Part shown: in pieces, positions 26,697-35,508 of the stretch
Layout of the letters: each line of letters begins with the position of its first letter
Position numbering within the stretch: position 1 is the first letter of the stretch
Source of the DNA: Candidatus Eiseniibacteriota bacterium
Lineage (GTDB): Bacteria; Joyebacterota; Joyebacteria; Joyebacterales; Joyebacteraceae
DNA: 39,475 bases
Reading direction: 5' to 3'
Assembly: GCA_030613615.1 (NCBI GenBank)
Contig: JAUWLR010000011.1
Location: forward strand, 1 to 39,475
Made by a program: the position numbers and the translations under genes
The notes under the pieces: model-generated
The model's database searches: none
What the model saw: the letters and a program-made list of their open reading frames with translations, nothing else
What the model was told of the DNA's origin: nothing

Positions 26697-28085
26697 TTAA
26701 TTGCGGTCCCTTGAGCCTCTCGTCCGCCTGGAGCCGGAGGAACCTGCGTCCTTCTCCTCCGTTGGGGCGGACGTGAGAGCGCCGTCCCACTCCTTCAGAC
26801 GCTCCCGGACCTCCCTCTCATAGCCGCGGTCGCCGGGGCGGTAGTAGCATCGCTGCTCCGGCATGTAGTTCTGGGCGCGGCCCTCGGCCTCGGAGGCGGG
26901 CAGGTGATAGCCCTCTCCGTGCCCCAGCCGCTCCGCTCCCTTGTAACTTGCGTCCCTGAGGTGATCGGGAACTTCAAACGCCACCCCGTTCACGATGTCC
27001 TCAGAGGCCCTCGCGATCGCGTCCGCGCAGCTCCTGCTCTTCGGCGCGGTCGCGAGGTAGACCGTCGCCTCGGCGAGTGCGTATCTCGCTTCCGGCATCC
27101 CGAGCATCTCGACGGCCCGCGCCGCCGCCACCGCCCCCCCCAGCGCGCCGGGGTCGGCTAACCCTACGTCCTCCGACGCCGCGATCACCAGCCTGCGGGC
27201 GATGAACCTCGGGTCCTCCCCACCCTCCATCATTCTCGCCATCCAGTGCAGCGCGGCGTCCGGTTGTGACCCCCTGATGCTCTTGATGAGCGCCGAGGCC
27301 ACGTCGTAGTGCGAGTCGCCGTCCCTGTCGTATCGGACCACACGCTGACGCAGGCACTCCTTGACAGCATCCAGTCCGATCCTGATGACGCCGTTCCTGT
27401 CCGGCGGCGTCGACAGCGCCGCCAACTCGAGAGCCGCCAGGGCCCTCCTCGCGTCTCCCAGCGAGTTATCCACAATGTGGTCGAGCGCCGCGTCCGCGAG
27501 CTCCACGCTGTAGTCTCCCAACCCCCGGTCCCCGTCGGCGAGAGCGCGCTCGAGGATGGCCCTTATCTCGGACTCCTCGAGCGGCAGAAGCTCAAACACC
27601 TGCACGCGGGAGAGAAGCGCCTGGTTCAGATAGAAGAAGGGATTCTCGACCGTCGCGCCTATCATCGCCACAACGTCATTCTCGAGCGGCGCCAGAAGCA
27701 CGTCCTGTTGCGCCTTGTTGAAGCGGTGCACCTCGTCGACAAAAAGGATCGTCCGCACAGGCAGCCTGGCCCTGGCTCTCGCCACCGCGGTCCGAAGATC
27801 CGAGACCCCGGCCTCCACGGCGTTCAGCATCACGAGCTCCGACCGCGTGGCCCCGGCGACGACGTACCCAAGTGACGTCTTCCCGCACCCTGGCGGGCCG
27901 TAGAGGATCATAGAGAAGAGCCGGTCGCTCTCGATCGCCCGCCTCAGGAGCCGCCCCTTGGACAGGATGTGCCCCTGACCGACGTAGTCGGCGAGGCTCA
28001 GAGGACGTCGCCTCCGCGCCAGCGAGATATGCTCGACTTTTCCATGGGGGAAGAGCTCACCGCTCTCGCCCGCTTCGATCCCCAC
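26697..28085 (-). CDS. rarA: Replication-associated recombination protein RarA (MgsA)
   Basis: 462 residues of the RarA/MgsA/WRNIP1 AAA+ family, which acts at stalled replication forks. N-terminal RRRRPLSLADYVGQGHIL, Walker A GPPGCGKTS (63-71), Walker B TILFVDEVHRFN, sensor region GATVENPFFYLNQALLSR, and the C-terminal tetramerisation block RGSQPDAALHWMARMMEGGEDPRFIARRL are all present. The C-terminus has a charged Ser/Arg tail. It starts with GTG at 28085, with GGGG six bases upstream. It follows the 6S RNA candidate and precedes rny. Confidence 0.95.
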   Translation of the reverse strand: MGIEAGESGELFPHGKVEHISLARRRRPLSLADYVGQGHILSKGRLLRRAIESDRLFSMILYGPPGCGKTSLGYVVAGATRSELVMLNAVEAGVSDLRTAVARARARLPVRTILFVDEVHRFNKAQQDVLLAPLENDVVAMIGATVENPFFYLNQALLSRVQVFELLPLEESEIRAILERALADGDRGLGDYSVELADAALDHIVDNSLGDARRALAALELAALSTPPDRNGVIRIGLDAVKECLRQRVVRYDRDGDSHYDVASALIKSIRGSQPDAALHWMARMMEGGEDPRFIARRLVIAASEDVGLADPGALGGAVAAARAVEMLGMPEARYALAEATVYLATAPKSRSCADAIARASEDIVNGVAFEVPDHLRDASYKGAERLGHGEGYHLPASEAEGRAQNYMPEQRCYYRPGDRGYEREVRERLKEWDGALTSAPTEEKDAGSSGSRRTRGSRDRN

Positions 28086-28185
28086 GGAACACCCCTTCCC
28101 GGTGCCCCCGCGCCGACTAACCGGATCAGATCCGGTGGATCAAGACGCTCCTTATCCTTGGATCCCGCCGTCGCGACCCACGGAC

Positions 28186-28370
28186 AACGAGCCGCAAGGG
28201 CGGAACGCGCAAGAGCGCAAGCGTCCTCACGTGTATCTGTCGGAACCTAGGGCTGGGGAATGACCACGCGCGATCCGTCAGGATCGCCGAGTGGAGAACA
28301 TCACCACGCGACCCTAAGGGATCGCCGAACGGGAAGTTCGGGGCAAAGCAGTACTGGCAGGCGGTTCGAA
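28186..28370 (-). ncRNA. ssrS: Candidate 6S RNA downstream of zapA
   Basis: A 185-base non-coding stretch directly after the zapA stop. By hand it folds into one long hairpin: closing stem 28368-28361 with 28195-28188 (one A-C mismatch), a wide internal bubble with a small GCGC hairpin on its 3' side, stem 28336-28329 with 28232-28225, stem 28328-28325 with 28243-28240, stem 28318-28312 with 28252-28246, and an apical hairpin at 28287-28270. Length, bubbled-rod shape and position after zapA match 6S RNA, the RNA polymerase inhibitor, which follows zapA in many bacteria. The rest of the interval to rarA holds one 7-bp hairpin (28120-28136). No covariance search was possible. Confidence 0.5.
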
Positions 28371-28652
28371 TCAGTCACCCAACTCGCCGTCGAGCGTCTG
28401 TGACAGCTCCTCGGTCCGTTCCTGGACCTGCGCGAGCAATTTGTTCCTGTCATCCCGCTCGCGAAACAACTCACCGGCAATATTGAGCGCGGCCAGAATG
28501 GCCACCTTGAGCGACGATCCCAGGGATGTCTCCCTGGTCACCTCGTTCATCTTACTGTCCACGTAGTGAGCTATCTCCTGAATGTAGTCAGGATCGGCAT
28601 CACCGCGGATCCGATACTCCGAACCGTATATCTCAACCTTGACGCTGTTCAT
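28371..28652 (-). CDS. zapA: Cell division protein ZapA
   Basis: 93 residues. The N-terminal beta-rich head (VKVEIYGSEYRIRGDADPDYIQEIAHYVDSKM) and the C-terminal coiled coil (residues 50-88) are the ZapA pattern. It crosslinks FtsZ filaments at the division ring. The ATG at 28652 gives the normal start, though the Shine-Dalgarno is weak. It lies between a ZapB-like coiled-coil gene and the 6S RNA candidate. The 117 bases upstream show no clear promoter. Confidence 0.93.
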   Translation of the reverse strand: MNSVKVEIYGSEYRIRGDADPDYIQEIAHYVDSKMNEVTRETSLGSSLKVAILAALNIAGELFRERDDRNKLLAQVQERTEELSQTLDGELGD

Positions 28653-28769
28653 CTCGGTGCTATCGTGTCCCAGAAGTCATACCTCCGACGAACCAACAAG
28701 GCTGCTTACCAGACTGTCCCTTTACTGCCGTTCGTTCCCAGCTCTATGCACAACACACCAGAGAGGCCG

Positions 28770-29003
28770 TCATCCGACGCGATTCGCCATCGATTTCAGC
28801 CTGGCACCCATGCGCTTCTTCGTCTTGGAATCCACTTTCTGGCCGGACCCTATGCCGTCTACCAGGGTCCCCAGACCGTCTATCTCCTTTCCCAAGGCCT
28901 GAAGCCGTTCGTTGAGCTCGGCGTTCTCAGCCTTGAGCCGCTTGAGTTCGTCCGTGGCTCTCGCCACCGAAGACTCCAACTCATCCAAACCGGGCAGCTG
29001 CAT
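28770..29003 (-). CDS. Small coiled-coil protein, ZapB-like
   Basis: 77 residues, almost entirely one coiled coil (about residues 8-48, heptads through ELESSVARATDELKRLKAENAELNERLQAL), then a basic C-terminus. Position directly before zapA and after pheT resembles the small ZapB-like gene in this neighbourhood in other phyla. Sequence alone cannot prove a division role, since coiled coils look alike. It lies 70 bases downstream of pheT. Confidence 0.65.
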   Translation of the reverse strand: MQLPGLDELESSVARATDELKRLKAENAELNERLQALGKEIDGLGTLVDGIGSGQKVDSKTKKRMGARLKSMANRVG

Positions 29004-29073
29004 GATCCACTCTCTTACGGGCTTCCTCCGACCCCCGACCCGCGCCCCCTTAGCGGCGCCACGAACGGCACGG

Positions 29074-31458
29074 CTACCGAAGCGCCGCGTCGAACTCCTT
29101 GGTCAGATGGTTGACGATGCGCGAATGCGCCTCATCGACCTCCTCGTCGGTCAGAGTTCTCTCCCGCGACATGTACGTCAGTCCAAACGCCAGGCTCTTC
29201 TTGCCGGGTGGAAGCTGCTTGCCCACGTAGATGTCGAACACCTGCACATCCACCAGGAGCGGCTCCCCCAGCCCCTCGACCGCCGCCAGGACGTCTCCGG
29301 CCGCAGAACGCTCACCGACAACGAGCGCGACGTCCCGCCGCGCCTTGGGGTATCGTGGCAGTTCCTTGAACTCGACGGCCGTCGGAATGAACCCGCACAG
29401 TCTGTCGAGGTCGATCTCGAAAACGAACACGGGGTCCGGAAGCTCCCACGCCGCAAGGACTTTCTTCGAGAGCATCCCGAAGAACCCGAGCCCCTCACCG
29501 CGCACGGAAAATCCCGCGCTCGCTCCAGCATCCAGCAACTGGCCATCGTAGCAGGCCGCTTCCGGGGTGTCAATATCGAGCGCTTCGGCCAGGGCCCAGA
29601 GAACGCCCTTCCCATCGAAGAAATCGATAGGCCTGGGCGTTTCGTCCCACGAGTGCCGGACTGCCAGCCCGGTCAGCGCCCCCGCGAGCGCCCAGCGCTC
29701 ACCAAGTCCATCGCCGTCCTTCCAGAAGACCTTGCCCAGTTCAACGATCCTCAGGTCCTTCTCGCCCACGTTCCTGTTCCTGCGCGCGACGTCCAGAAGA
29801 GACGGCATGATCGCCGTCCTCATGAACGGCATCTCCTTGTTGATCGGGTTCGAGAGCTCGATGGGCTCTTCTTGAACCCCGGAGCCGCCGAGCCGATCAA
29901 TGGCGTTCTCGCTCATGAACGACGTGGTCATTACCTCGTAGAAACCCAGCCGCACCATCGCGTCGAGGACGCGCTTCCTCGCCCCCGCGCCTGCGTCCGG
30001 GGGCACCTCGATGGAATGGAACGGCACCTCCGGCGTCACACCCTCGTAGCCGCGCGACCTCAGCACCTCTTCGATCAGGTCGGCCTCCACTGTGACGTCC
30101 GCCCTGTGCGACGGCACGTCGATCGTCAGCTTGCCGTCCGGGCCGTCCGAGACGCCGAATCCGAAAGACGTCAGTGCGGCGACGGTCTCGTCGCGCCCGA
30201 CCTCCTCGCCCAACATCGAAGTGACGCTGCGCACATCGAGCGTGATGGTTGGAGCGGCGCCACCGTCCGTGCCGGCATCGACGAACCCGGGCGCGACCTT
30301 CCCCCCGGCCAACTCCGCCATGAGGGAACTCGCGCGCGCCGCGATCATCTCCATGGCATGCGCGTCCACGCCGTGCTCGAAACGCTGGGACGCCTCGGTC
30401 CTGACGCCAAGCTTCCAGGCTCCGCGCCGGACCACCACGGGGTCGAACCAGGCGCACTCAAGCAGGATGTTGCGTGTCGCTTCGGAGACCTCGGAGTCCG
30501 CGCCGCCCATCACACCCGCGAGCGCCACGGGGTTCTTCCCGTCGCAGATGAGCAGGTGTTCAGACGTCAGCGTGCGCTCGACGCCGTCCAGGGTGACCAT
30601 GACCTCTCCGGCCCTTGCCCTTCGGACGACGATCCTGTGCTCCGCGAGTCTGTCGTAGTCGAACGCATGGATCGGATGCCCGAACTCGAGCATCACGAAG
30701 TTGGTGATGTCCACGATGTTGTTGATACTCCGCGCGCCCACGCTTCTCAGTGCGGTCGCGAGCCACGCGGGCGACGGCCCGATCGTCACGTCGAAGATGA
30801 CCCGCGCTATGTACCGCGGGCAACCGTGGGGATCTTCGATCTCCACGGAGGCCATCTCGGCGGCTGTTCCGCCCGCCTCTTTCAGGTCGATCCGAGGCAG
30901 CCGGAGATTGGACCCGTTCAGGGCCGCGACCTCGCGGGCGACGCCTATCACGCCAAGGCAGTCGGGTCGGTTCGGCTGGACATCGAGGTCGATGATCTCG
31001 TCGTCGAGCCCGAGGAGCGACCTGACGTCGCCTCCAGGCTCGATTACGTCGAGTTCGAGGATGCCCTCCGAAGACTCCTCGAGGCCCAGTTCCTGGGCCG
31101 ACACGAGCATCCCGTGAGACCTGCGCCCACGTATCGTCTGCTCGGTGATCCGGTGTCCACCCGCGATAACGGAGCCGGGAGGCGCGAGCACGGATGTCAT
31201 GCCGGCGTGCACGTTCGGCGCGCCGCACACGACGGTCGAGGACCCGCCGCCCCAATCCACCACGCAGACCGACAGCTTGTCGGCCTCGGGATGGGGATCC
31301 GCGGTCACGACCTTCGCGGCAACCACTCCCGCAACGCCCTTCCACGGCGCGTCAACGAGCTCGGCCTCGGTCAGTGAGTCCGTCAGACGGAGCGCGAGTT
31401 CCTTCGCACTCATGTCGAAATCGACGTAGCGCTTGAGCCAGTTGAGACTGACTATCAT
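29074..31458 (-). CDS. pheT: Phenylalanyl-tRNA synthetase beta subunit
   Basis: 794 residues, the normal bacterial length. It starts with the PheT N-terminus (MIVSLNWLKRYVDFDMSAKELA), then the EMAP/tRNA-binding domain, B3/B4 editing domain (ALNGSNLRLPRIDLKEAGG, the RYIARVIF segment), B5 domain, catalytic-like core and C-terminal anticodon-binding FDX-ACB domain (SRERTLTDEEVDEAHSRIVNHL). With PheS it charges tRNA-Phe and edits mischarged tyrosine. It lies 30 bases after pheS. Confidence 0.97.
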   Translation of the reverse strand: MIVSLNWLKRYVDFDMSAKELALRLTDSLTEAELVDAPWKGVAGVVAAKVVTADPHPEADKLSVCVVDWGGGSSTVVCGAPNVHAGMTSVLAPPGSVIAGGHRITEQTIRGRRSHGMLVSAQELGLEESSEGILELDVIEPGGDVRSLLGLDDEIIDLDVQPNRPDCLGVIGVAREVAALNGSNLRLPRIDLKEAGGTAAEMASVEIEDPHGCPRYIARVIFDVTIGPSPAWLATALRSVGARSINNIVDITNFVMLEFGHPIHAFDYDRLAEHRIVVRRARAGEVMVTLDGVERTLTSEHLLICDGKNPVALAGVMGGADSEVSEATRNILLECAWFDPVVVRRGAWKLGVRTEASQRFEHGVDAHAMEMIAARASSLMAELAGGKVAPGFVDAGTDGGAAPTITLDVRSVTSMLGEEVGRDETVAALTSFGFGVSDGPDGKLTIDVPSHRADVTVEADLIEEVLRSRGYEGVTPEVPFHSIEVPPDAGAGARKRVLDAMVRLGFYEVMTTSFMSENAIDRLGGSGVQEEPIELSNPINKEMPFMRTAIMPSLLDVARRNRNVGEKDLRIVELGKVFWKDGDGLGERWALAGALTGLAVRHSWDETPRPIDFFDGKGVLWALAEALDIDTPEAACYDGQLLDAGASAGFSVRGEGLGFFGMLSKKVLAAWELPDPVFVFEIDLDRLCGFIPTAVEFKELPRYPKARRDVALVVGERSAAGDVLAAVEGLGEPLLVDVQVFDIYVGKQLPPGKKSLAFGLTYMSRERTLTDEEVDEAHSRIVNHLTKEFDAALR

Positions 31459-31488
31459 CTCGCGTGCCCTGCCTCTCCCGTGAGACCT

Positions 31489-32496
31489 CTAGATCTGCCT
31501 CAGGAAGCGTAGGTCGTTCTCAAGGAACAGACGGATGTCGTCCGTCCCGGTCATCATCATACAGATCCTGTCCACGCCGAGCCCGAACGCGTAGCCCGTG
31601 TACTCGCCCGGGTCGTAGCCGACCGCCTCGAACACGCGCGGGTCGACCATGCCGGCGCCCAGAAGCTCGACCCATCCCGTTCCGCTGCACACGCTGCAGC
31701 CCGACCCGTGGCAGACCTGACACTCCAGGTCGACCTCGGTCGACGGCTCCGTGAACGGGAAGAACCCGGCCCTGAACCTCAGCCCCACGTTCCCGCCGTA
31801 GAGTTCTCTCATGAACCTGATCAGAACGCCCTTGAGCTCGCCGAAACGGACGCCGCGGTCGATGTACAGGCCCTCGAGTTGGAAGAACTCGGAGCCGTGC
31901 GACGCGTCCGGCGTCTCGTTCCGATAGGCCCGCCCCGGAGCGATGATCCTGATCGGGGGCTTCCGCGACTGCATCACTCGGATCTGGATCGGCGACGTGT
32001 GCGTGCGGAGCAGTTTGTCGTCGTCGATGTAGAACGTGTCCCACCCGTCTCTGGCGGGATGGTCGGCCGGTATGTTCAGAGCATCGAAGTTGTGGAAGTC
32101 ATCCTCGACGTGCGGCCCGAGCGCAACCTCGAACCCCAGGCCTCTGAAGATGGACTCGAGTCGCTCGTATGTGCGAGTGAGTGGGTGCTTGCCACCCACC
32201 CAGGGCATCCTCCCCGGCAGCGTCAGGTCCAGTTCCCCGGACTCATCACCTGCCGACTCCAGATGCTCCTTCGACTGCTCGAGCAGGGCCCCGAGCTCCT
32301 TCTTGAGCTCATTGACGGCCCTGCCCACGGAGCGCCGCTCATCGGACTCCAGGTCCTTGAGTCCCCTCGACACCCGATTGAGCTCGCTCTTGCGACCCAG
32401 GTACTTCACGCGCGCGTTCTCGAGTTCCATGAGCGTAGCCGCGCTCTGAAGCGCTGCCCTGGCTTCTCTTCCAAGTTCCTTCAGACGGTCCAGCAA
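31489..32496 (-). CDS. pheS: Phenylalanyl-tRNA synthetase alpha subunit
   Basis: 335 residues. An N-terminal coiled-coil arm is followed by the class II core: motif 2 FRNE ... FHQ-like (YRNETPDASHGSEFFQLEG), the Cys-rich CQVCHGSGCSVCSGTGW segment usual in bacterial PheS, and motif 3 (GLGVDRICMMMTG). It starts with TTG at 32496 with GGAGG upstream. The order infC-rpmI-rplT-pheS-pheT is a classic conserved bacterial operon. Confidence 0.97.
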   Translation of the reverse strand: MLDRLKELGREARAALQSAATLMELENARVKYLGRKSELNRVSRGLKDLESDERRSVGRAVNELKKELGALLEQSKEHLESAGDESGELDLTLPGRMPWVGGKHPLTRTYERLESIFRGLGFEVALGPHVEDDFHNFDALNIPADHPARDGWDTFYIDDDKLLRTHTSPIQIRVMQSRKPPIRIIAPGRAYRNETPDASHGSEFFQLEGLYIDRGVRFGELKGVLIRFMRELYGGNVGLRFRAGFFPFTEPSTEVDLECQVCHGSGCSVCSGTGWVELLGAGMVDPRVFEAVGYDPGEYTGYAFGLGVDRICMMMTGTDDIRLFLENDLRFLRQI

Positions 32497-32527
32497 GGAA
32501 CCTCACCTCCGCCTGCGTGTGCCTTCG

Positions 32528-32884
32528 CTACTCAGACACGCCCCTGGCAATCGTCACGAGCTTCGCGAAACCGTCCGCGTCGTGGACTGCCATGTCGGCC
32601 AGCATCTTGCGGTCGACCTCTACATTGGCTTCCCTCAAGCCGTGCATGAACCGACTGTAGGACAGCCCGTGGATGCGGGCGCCCGCATTGATACGGATGA
32701 TCCACAGCCGGCGCATGTCGCCCTTGCGCCTCTTGCGGTCACGATAGGCGTACTGGCCGGCCCTGTGAACGCTCTCAGTGGCCGTGCGTATCAGCTTGCT
32801 TCTGGCGCCGCGGTAGCCCTTTGCGGCCTTGAGTATCTTCTTTCTTCTCCGTCTCGATGACGGAGCTCCTCGTACCCTGGACAT
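32528..32884 (-). CDS. rplT: 50S ribosomal protein L20
   Basis: 118 residues, the standard length. It has a basic N-terminal extension ([24 protein letters not shown]) and a globular domain with [25 protein letters not shown]. It is an early assembly protein of the 50S subunit and, in several phyla, the autogenous repressor of this operon. It lies 33 bases after rpmI and 31 bases before pheS. Confidence 0.98.
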   Translation of the reverse strand: MSRVRGAPSSRRRRKKILKAAKGYRGARSKLIRTATESVHRAGQYAYRDRKRRKGDMRRLWIIRINAGARIHGLSYSRFMHGLREANVEVDRKMLADMAVHDADGFAKLVTIARGVSE

Positions 32885-32917
32885 TACTTACCTCTTCTCT
32901 TGCCTTGTCCTTGCCGT

Positions 32918-33112
32918 CTACTTCGGGAGGAGTCGCTCGACGCGCCTCTGGTCGCTCGGATGAACGTACCCGGTCCGCCTCAGGCTCCTCTTCTGACGTG
33001 CGCTCTTGCGGATGAAGAAGTGGCCGCCGTAAGCTTTGGACCGCTTGAACTTGCCCGAGCTAGTTCGCTTGAACCTCTTCGCCGCTCCTCGGTGAGTCTT
33101 GATCTTCGGCAT
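32918..33112 (-). CDS. rpmI: 50S ribosomal protein L35
   Basis: 64 residues, the standard length. It begins MPKIKTHRGAAKRF and contains KAYGGHFF-type and LRRTGYVHPSD segments. The ATG at 33112 was chosen over an upstream codon at 33127 because it gives the canonical MPK start with GGGAG ten bases before it. The start lies 53 bases inside the infC coding region, an unusually long overlap for this operon. Confidence 0.97.
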   Translation of the reverse strand: MPKIKTHRGAAKRFKRTSSGKFKRSKAYGGHFFIRKSARQKRSLRRTGYVHPSDQRRVERLLPK

Positions 33113-33656
33113 CTGGTTTGCTCCCACGCTCCTTGCTTTTGGTTACCGGCTTGGCCGCCAGCACCATTACCATACTTCTCCCCTCCGCCCTGATGGCGAC
33201 CTCGACGTTCGCCGCATCGGACAGGTCCTCGATCGCCCGTTCCATGAGACGCCTGCCGAGCTCCTTGTGCGCCAGCTCGCGTCCCCTGAAGATGACCGTC
33301 ATCTTGACCTTGTCGCCCGCCGCGAGGAACTCGCGTGCGTGCCGCACCTTGAAGTCGTAGTCGTGCGGCTCGATCTTCGGTCGCATCTTCACTTCCTTCA
33401 CCACGGTCACGTGCTGACGTTTCTTCGCTTCCTTCGCCCGCTTGCTGAGCTGATACATGTACTTACCGTAGTCCATGATCTTGCACACCGGCGGCCTGGC
33501 CTTAGGAGAGACCTCAACAAGGTCGAGCCCTCTCTCTTCCGCCATAGCAAGCGCCTCAGACGTCGGAATAACTCCCAGCTGCTCGCCTTCATCGTTGATG
33601 ACGCGAACCTGCGGGATCCGAATCCGCCTGTTGATGCGCGGGCTCTGTATCGCCAC
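33060..33656 (-). CDS. infC: Translation initiation factor IF-3
   Basis: 198 residues. The IF3 N-domain (VINDEGEQLGVIPTSEALAMAEERGLDLVEVSPKARPPVCKIMDYGKY) and C-domain (KEVKMRPKIEPHDYDFKVRHAREFL ... TVIFRGRELAHKELG) are complete. It binds the 30S subunit and controls start-codon selection. It starts with GTG, not the ATT seen in some infC genes, after GGGAAGGGGG. A charged C-terminal tail of about 29 residues goes beyond the usual end, and its last part is encoded within rpmI. It lies 39 bases after a strong terminator. Confidence 0.97.
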   Translation of the reverse strand: MAIQSPRINRRIRIPQVRVINDEGEQLGVIPTSEALAMAEERGLDLVEVSPKARPPVCKIMDYGKYMYQLSKRAKEAKKRQHVTVVKEVKMRPKIEPHDYDFKVRHAREFLAAGDKVKMTVIFRGRELAHKELGRRLMERAIEDLSDAANVEVAIRAEGRSMVMVLAAKPVTKSKERGSKPDAEDQDSPRSGEEVQAN

Positions 33657-33694
33657 CTTACCCCCTTCCCGCTTGTCGGACTGCCCGACAGCTG

Positions 33695-33731
33695 AAAAAG
33701 AAAAACGGGATGCTCGAACTCAGGCATCCCG
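33695..33731 (-). terminator. Rho-independent terminator/attenuator before infC
   Basis: An 8-bp perfect stem (33706-33713 with 33724-33731), ten-base loop, is followed by TTTTTCTTTTT on the minus strand. It separates tRNA-Val from infC and ends only 39 bases before the infC start. The upstream leader (33732-33869) forms several further hairpins, for example 33785-33802 and 33812-33828. It is either the tRNA terminator or a regulated attenuator, as in L20-controlled infC operons. Confidence 0.8.
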
Positions 33732-33869
33732 TAACTCGGACCAAGAGGGAAACGAGTCCCCTCAGGTCTCTCTCACAACCTCTTCGGGTCTCGCAAGGAG
33801 CCCTCAAGGTGAGAAGCGAGATGCTTCTACTTCTGTTCGCAATGTAGCGCTGCCGCTTACCGTCTGCAG

Positions 33870-33947
<78 letters not shown>

Positions 33948-34003
33948 GAATCTCAGACATCCCCTCCCACCGTGGGGAACAGGGGCTCCCCACCAGAACA
34001 GTA

Positions 34004-34032
34004 AACATATCTGCCGAAGGGCGCGGTGTCAA
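34004..34032 (-). promoter_or_regulatory. Strong sigma70-type promoter for tRNA-Val and probably the infC operon
   Basis: On the minus strand TTGACA at 34027-34032, a 17-base spacer, and TATGTT at 34004-34009. A 7-bp stem hairpin (GTGGGGA/TCCCCAC) lies between the predicted start and the tRNA. I see no comparable promoter between the tRNA and infC, so the operon may read through the tRNA. Confidence 0.7.
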
Positions 34033-34064
34033 GACCCTTCGCTGAGAGCTCAGGGCCGGAATCG

Positions 34065-35486
34065 TTACCGAGCGGGCCTCCGAAAGCCGACAACGCGAAT
34101 CTCGGTCATCTCCTCCATGGCGAATCTCGGTCCCTCACGGCCGAGACCGCTGCCCTTCTGGCCGCCGTAGGGCATGAGATCCACCCGGAACGTGGGCACG
34201 TCGTTGATCATCACGCCGCCGCACTCTATCTCGTGCGCGGCCCGGAGGGCATCCTCCAGACGGTCGGTGTACACCCCGGCCTGCAGGCCGTAGGCAGAGT
34301 CGTTGACGGTAGCTATCGCCTCATCCAGCGTGCCGAACGGCCTGACGGACATCACGGGCGCGAACGCCTCATCGCGCCAGACCTTCGCGTCGAGCGGAAC
34401 GTCCGTGAGGACGGTCGGCTCGAACAGAGAGCCCTCCCGAGAGCCTCCGGTCAGGACCACGGCGCCCGCGTCCATCGCCTCGCCAACCCACAGCTCCGCC
34501 CGCTCGGCCTCGCCCTCGTCGATCATCGGGCCGACGTCGGTCCCGGTGGACAGCTGATCCCCGACCACGAGCGACCCGGCGGTCGCACATGCACGATCCA
34601 CAAACCTGTCGTACACGCTGCTCTCGACCACGACGCGCTGAACCGAGATGCAGACCTGCCCGGCGAGCGCGTAGGCCGCCTTCGAGCAGCGTTCGGCGGC
34701 CGCGTCGACGTCGCATCTCTCAGTGACGATCACGGCGGAATTCGAGCCCAGTTCCATAGCTGTCTTCTTGAGACCGGCGGCGCGGACGATCGCACTGCCG
34801 ACGGAGGGGCTTCCAGTGAACGTCACCATCCGAGGTCTTGGATCGGTGACCAACCTGGCGCCCACCTCATTGCCCGACCCCGTGACCACGGACATCGCCT
34901 CGGGTGGCAGCCCCGCATCGTACAGGATCTCGCCTAGGGCGATACCGGTCAAGGGCGTCGCGGTCGCCGGCTTCAGGATCACGGAGTTGCCGGCGGCAAT
35001 GGCGGGCGCCACCTTGTGCGCCGCCAGATTCAGTGGGAAGTTGAACGGGGTTATCGCGACCACTACCCCTAAGGGAACGCGCAGGAAAAACCCGAACCGG
35101 TCCGTGCCAGTGGGAGCTCCATCGAACGGCACGACCTCTCCCGCGAAGCGGCGGGCCTCCTCGGAAGCGACCCGGAACGTCTGAACCGCGCGGGCGACCT
35201 CTCCCTCGGCCTCACGGACGGTCTTGCCCGACTCCGCGGCAATCGTCCGGGCGAGCTGCCCCGTGCGCGACTCGATGGCCTCAGAGGCCCTCGCGAGAAC
35301 GGCGGCGCGCTCGACGCGCGGCAGCCGGCGCATAACGAACGCGCCCTCCACCGCAACAGAGAGCGCCCGTTCGACTTCCTCAGGTGTGGCTTCAGGCACC
35401 GTGCCGACGACCGAGCCGTCGAACGGGTTCACGACCTCTACGTCCGCACCGTCGCCGGCCGGCCTGCCGCCGATGAGCATCTTCAT
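34065..35486 (-). CDS. NAD(P)-dependent aldehyde dehydrogenase (lactaldehyde/GAPN-like)
   Basis: 473 residues of the ALDH superfamily. Asn149 (TPFNFP), Lys172 (LKPATATP), the general base Glu245 (MELGSNS) and the nucleophile Cys279 (AGQVCISVQR) are present. The GQVCISVQR form is typical of the lactaldehyde and non-phosphorylating glyceraldehyde-3-phosphate dehydrogenase subgroup. The substrate cannot be fixed from sequence. ELGG is ELGS here. The ATG at 35486 has GGAGG nine bases upstream. It is the last gene of the cvpA operon, 22 bases after the Clp-like gene. Confidence 0.9.
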   Translation of the reverse strand: MKMLIGGRPAGDGADVEVVNPFDGSVVGTVPEATPEEVERALSVAVEGAFVMRRLPRVERAAVLARASEAIESRTGQLARTIAAESGKTVREAEGEVARAVQTFRVASEEARRFAGEVVPFDGAPTGTDRFGFFLRVPLGVVVAITPFNFPLNLAAHKVAPAIAAGNSVILKPATATPLTGIALGEILYDAGLPPEAMSVVTGSGNEVGARLVTDPRPRMVTFTGSPSVGSAIVRAAGLKKTAMELGSNSAVIVTERCDVDAAAERCSKAAYALAGQVCISVQRVVVESSVYDRFVDRACATAGSLVVGDQLSTGTDVGPMIDEGEAERAELWVGEAMDAGAVVLTGGSREGSLFEPTVLTDVPLDAKVWRDEAFAPVMSVRPFGTLDEAIATVNDSAYGLQAGVYTDRLEDALRAAHEIECGGVMINDVPTFRVDLMPYGGQKGSGLGREGPRFAMEEMTEIRVVGFRRPAR

Positions 35487-35508
35487 GCCCGCCAGCCTCC
35501 AGTCGACC

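Noticed and set aside
28086-28370. SRP RNA, RNase P RNA or tmRNA
   Set aside because: The conserved SRP tetraloop region, RNase P core motifs and tRNA-like ends of tmRNA are not seen; the size and position fit 6S better.
28912-31377. 821-codon open frame on the plus strand
   Set aside because: It is antisense to pheT, which has full family motifs. High GC third positions keep the opposite frame open. Composition is Arg/His/Pro-rich with no domain.
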